Assembly (NCBI GenBank): GCA_965279115.1
Contig: OZ257137.1
Span: forward strand, 2,976,001-3,040,000
Direction of reading: 5' to 3'
DNA: 64,000 bases
From: JAEUOS01 sp965279115
Lineage (GTDB): Bacteria > Pseudomonadota > Gammaproteobacteria > Burkholderiales > JAEUOS01
In this document: piece by piece, positions 6,812 to 14,319 of the stretch
Position numbering within the stretch: the stretch's first letter is position 1
Layout: each line of letters begins with the position of its first letter
Notes under the pieces: model-generated
What the model was told of the DNA's origin: nothing
The model's database searches: none
The model's input: only the letters and a program-made list of their open reading frames with translations
Translations under genes and position numbers: made by a program

Positions 6812-7441
6812 ATGACGCAAATGAATCCTCAAATGGACGCGGCGGTGAGTGGATTGGAGCTTTTGCTGAAGCAAAAGGCCGTAACCGACGACGGCGTGCT
6901 TGAGCATTACCGTCACCTGGTGACGGAGGAGTGGCTCCCCACAAACGGAGCGCGACTCTGCGCGAAGGCCTGGGTTGATCCCGACTTCAAAGCGCTCTTG
7001 CTGAACGATGGAACAGCTGCGGCAAAGAGCATGGGATTCAGCATGCCGGAGCATCACCGATGCTTGATCGTCAAGGAGAACACTGAAACCCTGCACAACG
7101 TGATTTGCTGCACGCTGTGTTCGTGCACGGCATTCAGCATCATCGGAATGGCGCCGGGTTGGTACAAGGACCTGGAATACCGGTCGCGCATTGTCCGGCA
7201 GGCAAGGACGGTGTTGAAGGAACTGGGTCTTCCGCTCGGCGATCAAGTGGATATCCGTGTTTGGGATACCACGGCAGATCATCGGTACATGATTTTGCCG
7301 ATGCGCCCCGCAAATACGTCCGGTTGGACGGAACAGCAATTGGTGGCCTTGATCACCAAGGAATCGCTCATAGGCGTAGCGCGTCTTGAAGCGCCTTATT
7401 CCACGGCGGCTTCAACTGCCGTCGGCACGGAGGCCAAATAA
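6812..7441 (+). CDS. Nitrile hydratase alpha subunit (cobalt type)
   Basis: 209 aa. The claw motif CTLCSC occupies residues 100-105 (Cys100, Cys103, Ser104, Cys105); Thr101 marks the Co(III) class. It also has WVDPDFKALLLNDGTAA, GWYKDLEYRSR and VWDTTADHRYMILPMRP, all family blocks. After the claw the sequence is TAFSIIG, whereas Co enzymes usually have TAWPILG or YPWPVLG, so the conserved Trp lining the substrate pocket is Phe here. It is followed by the beta gene with a one-base overlap (TAATG). No activator gene (P14K/NhlE type) follows. It catalyses nitrile to amide hydration in the cytoplasm. Confidence 0.93.
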   Translation: MTQMNPQMDAAVSGLELLLKQKAVTDDGVLEHYRHLVTEEWLPTNGARLCAKAWVDPDFKALLLNDGTAAAKSMGFSMPEHHRCLIVKENTETLHNVICCTLCSCTAFSIIGMAPGWYKDLEYRSRIVRQARTVLKELGLPLGDQVDIRVWDTTADHRYMILPMRPANTSGWTEQQLVALITKESLIGVARLEAPYSTAASTAVGTEAK

Positions 7442-8055
7442 TGGATGGCTTTCACGATCTGGGCGGACGACAGGGATTCGGGACCGTTGACAGGGAGAAT
7501 CGGGACCCGTTCCATGAAGACTGGGAGGTCCGGGTCAGCGCGCTGATGGGGCGGCTCGCAGCGAAGCACATCATGAACATGGACGAATACCGGCATGCCG
7601 TTGAGCGCATGGAAGCTCGCCACTACGTTAGTGCAAGCTATTTCGAGCGAACGTTTACCGCCCTTGCCACACTGTGCGTCGAGAAAGGCTTGATCACGCA
7701 AGACGAGTTGAACAAAGCCGCCGGCAAGACGGTTCAGTTGTCTCGGCCTAGCGCGCCTGGGCGTACCTACAACACGGAATTGCCGGATCTGAAGATTGGC
7801 GATCACGTTCTTGTGAAGGAGGAGTTTGTACCCGGGCATATCCGTATGCCCGCCTACATCCGTGGAAAGAAAGGGGTCGTCGTCGGTGTGTCGCCCGAGT
7901 ATCCGTTCCCTGACGCCGCGGGCCATGGTCTCGAAAACGCCATGCAAAAGACCTTTGACGTGAGATTCCGGTCCAGCGACCTGTGGGCTGACGGAGCGGA
8001 AACGGCAGAGGTGCATGTCGGCGTTTTCCATGCCTACCTGACGAAGCTGACCTAG
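7441..8055 (+). CDS. Nitrile hydratase beta subunit
   Basis: 204 aa, a complete unsplit beta subunit. The start MDGFHDLGGRQGFG is the family signature. The N-terminal helical half includes MDEYRHAVERMEARHYVSASYFE, with Arg51 at the conserved active-site arginine position, and the C-terminal SH3-like barrel has DHVLVKEEFVPGHIRMPAYIRGKKG (Arg135/Arg141) and FDVRFRSSDLW. It pairs with the overlapping upstream alpha subunit. The gene is followed 11 nt later by an amidohydrolase gene instead of the usual activator protein. Confidence 0.93.
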   Translation: MDGFHDLGGRQGFGTVDRENRDPFHEDWEVRVSALMGRLAAKHIMNMDEYRHAVERMEARHYVSASYFERTFTALATLCVEKGLITQDELNKAAGKTVQLSRPSAPGRTYNTELPDLKIGDHVLVKEEFVPGHIRMPAYIRGKKGVVVGVSPEYPFPDAAGHGLENAMQKTFDVRFRSSDLWADGAETAEVHVGVFHAYLTKLT

Positions 8056-8066
8056 GTTGCGAACCC

Positions 8067-8738
8067 GTGAGTAGCCAGCCAAACCTACAAGCCATGGAGG
8101 CGACCGCCCGTGAAAATTACAAGGGCGTGTGGGATCAGCGAATCGGCTTTGGAAAGCGTCCAGCCGTTCTGGTGGTTGATTTCCTCCGGGCCTATACCGA
8201 AAAGGCTTCCCCGCTTTTTGCTTCAGGCGTGCAACCTGCTGTAGACGAAACACGCCGGCTGCTCGCGGCAGCCCGATCGGCGGGAGTGCCGGTCATCCAC
8301 ACGACGGCTTCATATCAACCGTCGAGTTTGATCAACGGCGGCGTGTGGATCAAAAAGGCGCCTGTGCTCCAGTGCCTGCTCGATCCCCGCTTTTCGATGG
8401 TCTGCGAGGGTGTCGAGCCACTTTCGACGGAACTTGTGGTCACCAAGCAGTATGCAAGCGCATTTTTCGGCACCAGTCTCGCAGCAACACTAACGGCCGC
8501 TGGCATTGACACATTGATTGTCACGGGATGCTCAACAAGCGGTTGCATTCGTGCTACGGCGGTAGACGGGGTCCAAAACGGCTTCAGGGTCATCGTTCCC
8601 CGTGAATGTGTCGGCGATCGTCACCAGGGGCCGCATGACGCCAATCTGTTTGACATCGACAGCAAATATGGCGACGTCGTTGGCAAAGACGAAGTGCTCA
8701 CCTATCTATCCGGCATTTCTGTTGCTCTGGCTGACTGA
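8067..8738 (+). CDS. Cysteine hydrolase, isochorismatase/N-carbamoylsarcosine amidase family
   Basis: 223 aa from a GTG; an in-frame ATG lies at 8094. The Asp-Lys-Cys triad is visible: Asp38 in VLVVDFLRAY, Lys127 in VVTKQYASAFFGT and Cys160 in GCSTSGCIRATAVD. This subgroup (N-carbamoylsarcosine amidase, maleamate amidohydrolase) cleaves small amides or carbamoyl groups through a cysteine nucleophile. It lies 11 nt after nitrile hydratase beta and before a branched-chain-amide-type importer, so it is a good candidate for hydrolysing the amide this nitrile hydratase makes, in parallel with the amidase of the opposite operon. Confidence 0.88.
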   Translation: MSSQPNLQAMEATARENYKGVWDQRIGFGKRPAVLVVDFLRAYTEKASPLFASGVQPAVDETRRLLAAARSAGVPVIHTTASYQPSSLINGGVWIKKAPVLQCLLDPRFSMVCEGVEPLSTELVVTKQYASAFFGTSLAATLTAAGIDTLIVTGCSTSGCIRATAVDGVQNGFRVIVPRECVGDRHQGPHDANLFDIDSKYGDVVGKDEVLTYLSGISVALAD

Positions 8739-8853
8739 GGATGTTGTACGCAGGCGGTGCATGCCTGTGCCGGTTGTCGAAGTTCAACTGCAGTTCCAAT
8801 CGACTGTTCCATAGCGTGCTGTATTTCCCAAGTAGTTTTTTCAGGAGCTCTTC

Positions 8854-10143
8854 ATGAAACGAATTGCCACATGTCTCGCGACCGCGGTGCTCGCCTTGTC
8901 GGTAGGGGCGGCCTTCGGGCAAACAAAACCGGCGGAACTCAAGGTTCCCTTCGCGACATTCCTTTCCGGCCCGGCATCGGTATTTGGACTGGCAGGCAAA
9001 GCAGGCGCGGAAATTCAAATCGACTTGATCAACGCCGCAGGTGGGATTGATGGCGTGAAGATCAAGCCCATCATCATGGACGAGGGCGTAGGTGGCGACC
9101 GTTTGTTGGCTGAGTATCGAAGGCTCGTGCAAGAGGAGGGCGTAACCCTGTCGATCACGGCCGTGTCCAGCGGCAATTGCAACATTCTCGCGCCTGTGGC
9201 TGAAGACTTGAAAGTGGTCAATCTGCTGTGGGGCTGCGGCACGGAAAAGATCCTGGAAAACCGCCGCTACAAGTATGTGGTGCGTCCGGCCACGAATTCG
9301 ACGGCCGACATGGCGGCGGCGGCCTTCTACTTGCTGAGAACCAAGCCGAACTTCAAGACGCTTGCGGTCATCAACCAGGACTACGCGTTTGGTCGCGACG
9401 CCTGGGAAGTGTTTATCCATACCCTGCGCGCGCTCAAACCGGACGTGCAAGTCGTGGCCGAGTTGTTCCCGAAATTCGGGTCAACCGACTTCAGTTCTGA
9501 GATCAGCCGTCTTCAAGCATTGAATCCGGATGTGATTTTTTCAAGCACCTGGGGCGGAGAACTGGATACTCTCGTGCGGCAAGCCTCACAACGTGGCCTG
9601 ATGAAGTCGTCGGCTTGGGTGATGCCGCTCGGCGAAAGCTCCCTGGAACGCCTGGGCAAGACCATGCCGGACGGCGTGATCGTCGGCATGCGCGGCGACT
9701 ACTACATGAATGATCCCGCGATCAGGAACGATCCGGCGCTGAAGGCATTTGTTGAAAAGTACAAGGCCAAGACAGGGCAATTCCCGATATTCCCCGCATT
9801 CCAGGCGGCGGCTTCGGTCCAGGCTGCGGTTGAAGGTTACAAGGCGGCAATCAAGGCGAATGGCGGGGCCTGGCCGAATACGACACAAGTTGCCGATGCA
9901 ATGCGCAAGCTAAAGGTGACCCTGATGGGACGATCCATTACCATGCGTGAGGATGGTCAAGGCCAGCAGGACGAGCTGATCGGGGTAACGAAGATGGCGC
10001 CGGGTGCCACCATTACATCCCTTCAAGGGTTGACGCTCTTTCCGGCTGATGTTGTTCTGCCACCCGTTGGCGTGAATTCGCTTGAATGGGCGAAGAATCT
10101 CAAGCTCGACGTGCTGAAAAATCCCAGAATCAAGACCTATTGA
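8854..10143 (+). CDS. ABC transporter periplasmic binding protein (LivK/amide-urea type)
   Basis: 429 aa with a clear Sec signal peptide (MKRIATCLATAVLALSVGAAFGQ). The mature protein is a type I periplasmic binding protein (Peripla_BP_6 fold): FGLAGKAGAEIQIDLINAAGGIDG, YAFGRDAW and LNPDVIFSSTWGGELD. It has an AGGAG ribosome site. The 115-nt gap before it holds a small hairpin, CAGGC/GCCTG (8751-8767). Homologues bind branched-chain amino acids, urea or short amides. Because nitrile hydratase and amidase genes precede it, an amide or nitrile ligand is likely. Its permeases and ATPases follow directly. Confidence 0.9.
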   Translation: MKRIATCLATAVLALSVGAAFGQTKPAELKVPFATFLSGPASVFGLAGKAGAEIQIDLINAAGGIDGVKIKPIIMDEGVGGDRLLAEYRRLVQEEGVTLSITAVSSGNCNILAPVAEDLKVVNLLWGCGTEKILENRRYKYVVRPATNSTADMAAAAFYLLRTKPNFKTLAVINQDYAFGRDAWEVFIHTLRALKPDVQVVAELFPKFGSTDFSSEISRLQALNPDVIFSSTWGGELDTLVRQASQRGLMKSSAWVMPLGESSLERLGKTMPDGVIVGMRGDYYMNDPAIRNDPALKAFVEKYKAKTGQFPIFPAFQAAASVQAAVEGYKAAIKANGGAWPNTTQVADAMRKLKVTLMGRSITMREDGQGQQDELIGVTKMAPGATITSLQGLTLFPADVVLPPVGVNSLEWAKNLKLDVLKNPRIKTY

Positions 10144-10178
10144 CTTCATGATTGCCAGTTGATGCCAGGGGCCAATTG

Positions 10179-11081
10179 ATGACAACCTCCTTGATCCTGC
10201 TGTCGTTGCTCGACGGGATGACGCAAGCGGCATTGCTGTTTCTTGTCGCTCTGGGGCTTACGCTGATTTTCGGCGTACTCCGGATCATCAACGTCGCGCA
10301 TGGCGCGATCTACGCATTCGGCGGCTATGCGGCGGCTTCCGTCGGATTGCGTATGGCCAGCGGAGATTCGGTAATGTTGTCATTGGCGGCCCTGTTGATC
10401 GGGGCCTTGGTTTCCGGGGTGGTCCTTGGTGCAATCATAGAAGTAGGTGTCGTTCGTCATCTCCTGAAGCGCGATGAAGTGATGCAATTGCTGGGCACCT
10501 TTGCGGTCTTCCTGATCATGGAAGACTTGCAAAGATTCATCTGGGGAAGCACGCCGCTCGCCGTCACAAGCGCCGTCGATTCCATGGGTGTAGTCAAGGT
10601 TGGCGCGATTACCTACACCACCTACCAACTTGTGTTGCTGCCGTTTGCCGCGGTGGCCATATTTTTCGCGCTTCGCTGGTCTTTGGGGCACACGAGGTTT
10701 GGACGCCAACTTGTCGCGGTTGCGCACAACCGGGAAGTCGCCAGCGCAATGGGCATAAACGCCAAGCGTGTGGGATTGATGACATTCTGTCTCGGCGCGG
10801 TTTTAGGCACCCTGGGTGGCGCGCTCGCCTCACCTACAACGACTCTCGTCCCTGGAACCGGCGGAGACATGATGGTGCTGTCTTTCGCGGTAGTCGCTGT
10901 TGCCGGCCTGGGCCAGATTACCGGCACCGCGGTCGCGGCGATGATCATTGGCTTTGCCAAGGCCTTGTCAGTGCACTTGATGCCTGAACTGGATGTCGTT
11001 GTCCCCTACGTGATCATGGTGTTGGTGCTTCTTTGGCGCCCGCAGGGTCTGTTCGCTGTCAGCGAAAGCCGGAGAGTCTGA
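10179..11081 (+). CDS. ABC transporter permease, LivH type
   Basis: 300 aa, starting at MTTSLILLSLLDGMTQA with AGGGG upstream. It has about eight hydrophobic segments. LFLVALGLTLIFGVLRIINVAHG is the typical N-terminal LivH/UrtB signature, and GINAKRVGLMTFCLGAVLGTLGGAL is the cytoplasmic loop contacting the ATPases. The stop overlaps the next permease start (TGATG). Confidence 0.92.
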   Translation: MTTSLILLSLLDGMTQAALLFLVALGLTLIFGVLRIINVAHGAIYAFGGYAAASVGLRMASGDSVMLSLAALLIGALVSGVVLGAIIEVGVVRHLLKRDEVMQLLGTFAVFLIMEDLQRFIWGSTPLAVTSAVDSMGVVKVGAITYTTYQLVLLPFAAVAIFFALRWSLGHTRFGRQLVAVAHNREVASAMGINAKRVGLMTFCLGAVLGTLGGALASPTTTLVPGTGGDMMVLSFAVVAVAGLGQITGTAVAAMIIGFAKALSVHLMPELDVVVPYVIMVLVLLWRPQGLFAVSESRRV

Positions 11082-12025
11082 TGACATTGCGAATGCTGCC
11101 TCTGGCGTTGGCCGTTCTTTCGGTCCTGTTTGGAACGATGGTTCCCTGGTTGAAGACGCCGCTGACCATCGGACTTTCTTACGGATTTGCTGCGCTGGGC
11201 GTCGGCGTATTGATTCGGGCCGGACAAGTCTCTTTTGGCCATGCGGGTTTTACCTGCCTGGCTGGATACGCCGTTGCTGTGGCGGTGCGGAAGATGCCGC
11301 ATTTCGACGCTTCGCTGCTGATCCTGGTGGGAGGACTCACAGGTTTGATCGTGGGTTCGCTGATTGGCTTGTTCATGACGCGTTACCGCGGCATCTTCTT
11401 CGGTATGTTGAATCTGGCGCTTTCCATGGTGTTGTTTTCAATTCTTGGCAAGTTCTACAACTTCACGGGCGGCACGGATGGAATCAGCTTTGAACGGCCC
11501 AGGATGTTCGGTCAGGTATTGGAGCGCGCGACGTACGAAACCTATCTTTTGGTGATTTGTGCAGCGATGGTGGTGGCGGTTTGCTATCTGGTACAGAGGT
11601 TCTATCAGAGTCCCACCGGTCAAGCTCTCAAGGCGCTGAAATCAAATGAGGTGCGCCTGGAATATCTCGGAATATCGGCCAAGGCCATTTTCTACAGAGG
11701 CTACGTCGTTTCATCCACGCTATGTGGATTGGCCGGTGCGATGTTCGCCTTGATACAGGGACTCGTAACGCCTGAAATGGGCTACTGGATTTCCTCGGGG
11801 GAGTACGTGTTCATTGCGGTTCTCGGAGGAACGCTTCATCCGGTGGGCGCATTTCTGGGTGCGATCTTGTTCAGTTTCCTGAAGCTTTTCGCAGCAGCGC
11901 TGTTGACCGGCGCCTGGCAATTGGTCATCGGCAGCGTGCTGTTGCTGTTGATTTTTGTCGCGCCGGATGGCTTGCTTGCCTTGTTGCAACGCTTTGGCGG
12001 AAAGGGCAAACGTGTCAACGCCTGA
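11081..12025 (+). CDS. ABC transporter permease, LivM type
   Basis: 314 aa. A multi-pass membrane protein with the LivM pattern YGFAALGVGVLIRAGQVSFGHAGF near the N-terminus and KALKSNEVRLEYLGI in the coupling loop. It forms the translocation pore with the LivH-type partner. The ATG is coupled to the previous stop, and the 3' end overlaps the next ATPase gene by 14 nt. Confidence 0.92.
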   Translation: MTLRMLPLALAVLSVLFGTMVPWLKTPLTIGLSYGFAALGVGVLIRAGQVSFGHAGFTCLAGYAVAVAVRKMPHFDASLLILVGGLTGLIVGSLIGLFMTRYRGIFFGMLNLALSMVLFSILGKFYNFTGGTDGISFERPRMFGQVLERATYETYLLVICAAMVVAVCYLVQRFYQSPTGQALKALKSNEVRLEYLGISAKAIFYRGYVVSSTLCGLAGAMFALIQGLVTPEMGYWISSGEYVFIAVLGGTLHPVGAFLGAILFSFLKLFAAALLTGAWQLVIGSVLLLLIFVAPDGLLALLQRFGGKGKRVNA

Positions 12026-12767
12026 GGCAATTCCACTTCTTCAAACACGTGCCCTGTGTCTGCAATTCAGCGGCGTGGTCGCTGCCGACAGCATTGACTT
12101 CCAGCTCCAGGCCGGGGAACGTTTGGCGGTGATTGGCGCCAATGGCGCGGGCAAGACCACCTTTATCAACATGGTGACCGGCTACATCAAGCCGCAATCA
12201 GGCCAGATCCTGTTGAACGGGCAAGACATCACCAAATTGTCACCCAGACAGATCGTGCAGCAGGGAGTGGGGCGTGCATTCCAGTTGCCCCAGCTTTTTC
12301 TGGAGCACACGGTAAGGGAGAGTATCCAGCTTGCGGTGGCGGGAAGACTGGGAAAGCTGAGCCTGTTTCGTTCCCTTTCCAAATGCGTGAGTTCCGAGGA
12401 AGTCGAGCATGCGCTTGCGGTCGTGGGATTGGCTCATCGTGCAGATGACGTTTGCGGCACCCTGTCGGAAGGTCATCGAAAACTGCTCGACATCGTGATG
12501 GCGTTGGTTTTGCGTCCCATGCTGCTGATCATGGACGAGCCTACAAGTGGTGTCGCCTCGGACGAGAAGCATCCCCTGATGGCCACCATCATGAATGCCC
12601 TGGAGGAGCGGAAGGTGACGACCATGTTTGTCGAGCACGACGTGGATATCGTTGAACAGTATGCGACGCGAGTCACCGCATGGATTTCGGGCCGCATCGC
12701 AGCAGACGGTCATCCGTCGGAGGTCTTGAATAACGAAGAAGTACGAACGGTTGTGCTTGGACACTAG
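12012..12767 (+). CDS. ABC transporter ATP-binding protein, LivG type
   Basis: 251 aa from a GTG at 12012 (AAAGG upstream). Walker A is GANGAGKTT, the signature loop is LSEGHRKLLDI, Walker B is LLIMDEPTSGV and the switch His is in FVEHDVDIV. The signature reads LSEGH instead of LSGGQ, as is common in the urea/amide (UrtD-like) branch. It energises the importer with the LivF-type ATPase that follows. Confidence 0.9.
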   Translation: MSTPEAIPLLQTRALCLQFSGVVAADSIDFQLQAGERLAVIGANGAGKTTFINMVTGYIKPQSGQILLNGQDITKLSPRQIVQQGVGRAFQLPQLFLEHTVRESIQLAVAGRLGKLSLFRSLSKCVSSEEVEHALAVVGLAHRADDVCGTLSEGHRKLLDIVMALVLRPMLLIMDEPTSGVASDEKHPLMATIMNALEERKVTTMFVEHDVDIVEQYATRVTAWISGRIAADGHPSEVLNNEEVRTVVLGH

Positions 12768-12775
12768 GGAATCAA

Positions 12776-13444
12776 ATGCTTACTCTGAACAGCGTATGCG
12801 TTGATATTGCCGGAGTACCGGTCCTGCGAAACGTGTCAGTGGAATTGAAGTCGTCCGGAATTTATGCAGTTGTCGGTCGAAATGGTGCGGGGAAGACCAC
12901 GTTGCTTCGTACTGTCATGGGATTCATTCCCGTCCGCAGCGGCTCGATTTCGATCGACGGGCGGGATCTGCTGTCTCAACCCTCCCATTCAAGGGCAGGC
13001 CTTGGCATCGGGTATGCGCCAGAGGAGCGGGTGATGTTTCCGACATTGACCGTTCTTGAAAACCTGCACTTGCCCTGTGAAGCGCTTCGGTTGAACCGCC
13101 AGGACATTGCGCGGCGCGTTGAGGAAGTCGTGAATGTCATGCCGCAAGTCAAGCCGCTCCTGCCTCGCTCAGCTGCCGCACTTTCAGGTGGTCAGGGAAA
13201 GATGGCAGCTCTTGCGAGGGCGCTGATGGTGGGCAATCGTCTGTTGTTGGTCGACGAACCCTTTCAGGGGCTCGCGCCTACACTGGCGCGGCAATTTGCC
13301 GATGCGTTGAGTCAGATTTTCAGCTTGCGTCCCGAGCTTTGTATCTTGATCACCGAATCAAACGGGGCATTGTTGGATCGCATTGAATGTACGAAGCTTG
13401 AACTGGAACGGGGAGACCTTCGCGCGGAGCTTGTCGCCACCTAG
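12776..13444 (+). CDS. ABC transporter ATP-binding protein, LivF type
   Basis: 222 aa. Walker A is GRNGAGKTT, the signature LSGGQGKMAALARAL, Walker B LLVDEPFQGLAP, with GYAPEERVMFPTLTVLENL between them. It is the second ATPase of the five-gene importer and the last gene of the plus-strand nitrile hydratase operon. It is convergent with the GntR regulator; 43 nt separate the two stops and contain no good terminator. Confidence 0.9.
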   Translation: MLTLNSVCVDIAGVPVLRNVSVELKSSGIYAVVGRNGAGKTTLLRTVMGFIPVRSGSISIDGRDLLSQPSHSRAGLGIGYAPEERVMFPTLTVLENLHLPCEALRLNRQDIARRVEEVVNVMPQVKPLLPRSAAALSGGQGKMAALARALMVGNRLLLVDEPFQGLAPTLARQFADALSQIFSLRPELCILITESNGALLDRIECTKLELERGDLRAELVAT

Positions 13445-13487
13445 CGCGTTGAACGCGTCGCGTTCTCAGAGGTGTCGTTTACGTCAG

Positions 13488-14186
13488 TCAGCCCGTTTGC
13501 GCCGTGGCAGCGCGGCGCGTCTTCCAGCGCGCGATCAGGTCCTTGGCCTGCTCGGCGCGCAGCGATACATGCTCGCCCATGATGCGTTCAGCCGTGGCGG
13601 CATCTCCCGACGCGATGGCCGCAATGATCTCTCCGTGCTCAACGTGCGCCTGACTCAAGTCGCGCGCCATCTCCATACTGGTGCGGCGGATCGGGGCGAT
13701 GCGCTTCAGGCACATCGAGAGATGGTCCTTGAGCGCGGCGTTGCGTGACGCTTTGATCAGGATGTTGTGGAACTGGTAGTCGAGCGAGATATAGGCATCA
13801 CGATCCTCGGCTGCCAGCGACTGCCCCATCTTTTCGTGCAGGTCGAGCAGTTCGCGGCGCTCCGTGGTTTCCATGCGCCGCGCGGCGAGCCGTGCACACA
13901 AGCCTTCGAGTTCGGCGAGGACTTCATAGACATCGAAGATCTCTTCCAGAGTGACATCGGCGACATAGGCGCCACGGTGGGTGCGCTGCTCGACCAGACC
14001 AACGGCCGCTAATTCGAGAATGGCCTCGCGTACAGGCGTCCTCGACACGTCGAAGCGCTCAGCCAGGGCTGCTTCGTCGATCCGCTGCCCTGGCAACAAG
14101 ACGCCGCCAATGATGTCGCGCTCAACAGCGGCGACGATGTCTTCCGAAGCTCGGGAGCGCTTCTCAACTGTGTTCTTGATCTTCAT
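13488..14186 (-). CDS. GntR family regulator, FadR/FCD subfamily
   Basis: 232 aa. An N-terminal winged helix-turn-helix (about 10-75; LAERFDVSRTPVREAILELAAVGLVEQ) is followed by an all-helical FCD ligand domain, with the metal-ligand type pattern DLHEKMGQ...DYQFHNILIKASRN...EHGEIIAAIASGD. FCD regulators usually bind organic acids from the pathway they control. It is divergent from the molybdenum hydroxylase operon, which it most likely represses. Confidence 0.9.
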   Translation of the reverse strand: MKIKNTVEKRSRASEDIVAAVERDIIGGVLLPGQRIDEAALAERFDVSRTPVREAILELAAVGLVEQRTHRGAYVADVTLEEIFDVYEVLAELEGLCARLAARRMETTERRELLDLHEKMGQSLAAEDRDAYISLDYQFHNILIKASRNAALKDHLSMCLKRIAPIRRTSMEMARDLSQAHVEHGEIIAAIASGDAATAERIMGEHVSLRAEQAKDLIARWKTRRAATAQTG

Positions 14187-14204
14187 AGCGCGATTTATAG
14201 CACG

Positions 14205-14289
14205 ACCCTCATATAGGGTTATTCCGTATCCAAAACGACATACAAAATATACAAAGCATATTGTTTTTTATCCAATAAGGTCGTATCTT
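14205..14289. promoter_or_regulatory. Divergent control region of the GntR gene and molybdenum hydroxylase operon
   Basis: ACCCT-CATAT-AGGGT (14205-14219) is a perfect 5-bp-arm inverted repeat 18 bases upstream of the GntR start. A 9-bp-spaced direct repeat of ATACAAA occurs at 14240-14246 and 14249-14255. A weak -35/-10 pair, TTGTTT (14261-14266) and TATCTT (14284-14289), faces the hydroxylase genes. The stretch is much more AT-rich than the genes around it. Confidence 0.4.
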
Positions 14290-14319
14290 AAATCCAAACA
14301 AAGCTTCAAGGAGACAAAG

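Noticed and set aside
8751..8767. CAGGC/GCCTG hairpin as a terminator after the amidohydrolase gene
   Set aside because: The stem is only five base pairs with a seven-base loop and no T tract; at most a minor leader structure.
13445..13487. Terminator between LivF and GntR genes
   Set aside because: CGCG...CGCG repeats occur but no stable stem with a T tract can be drawn.
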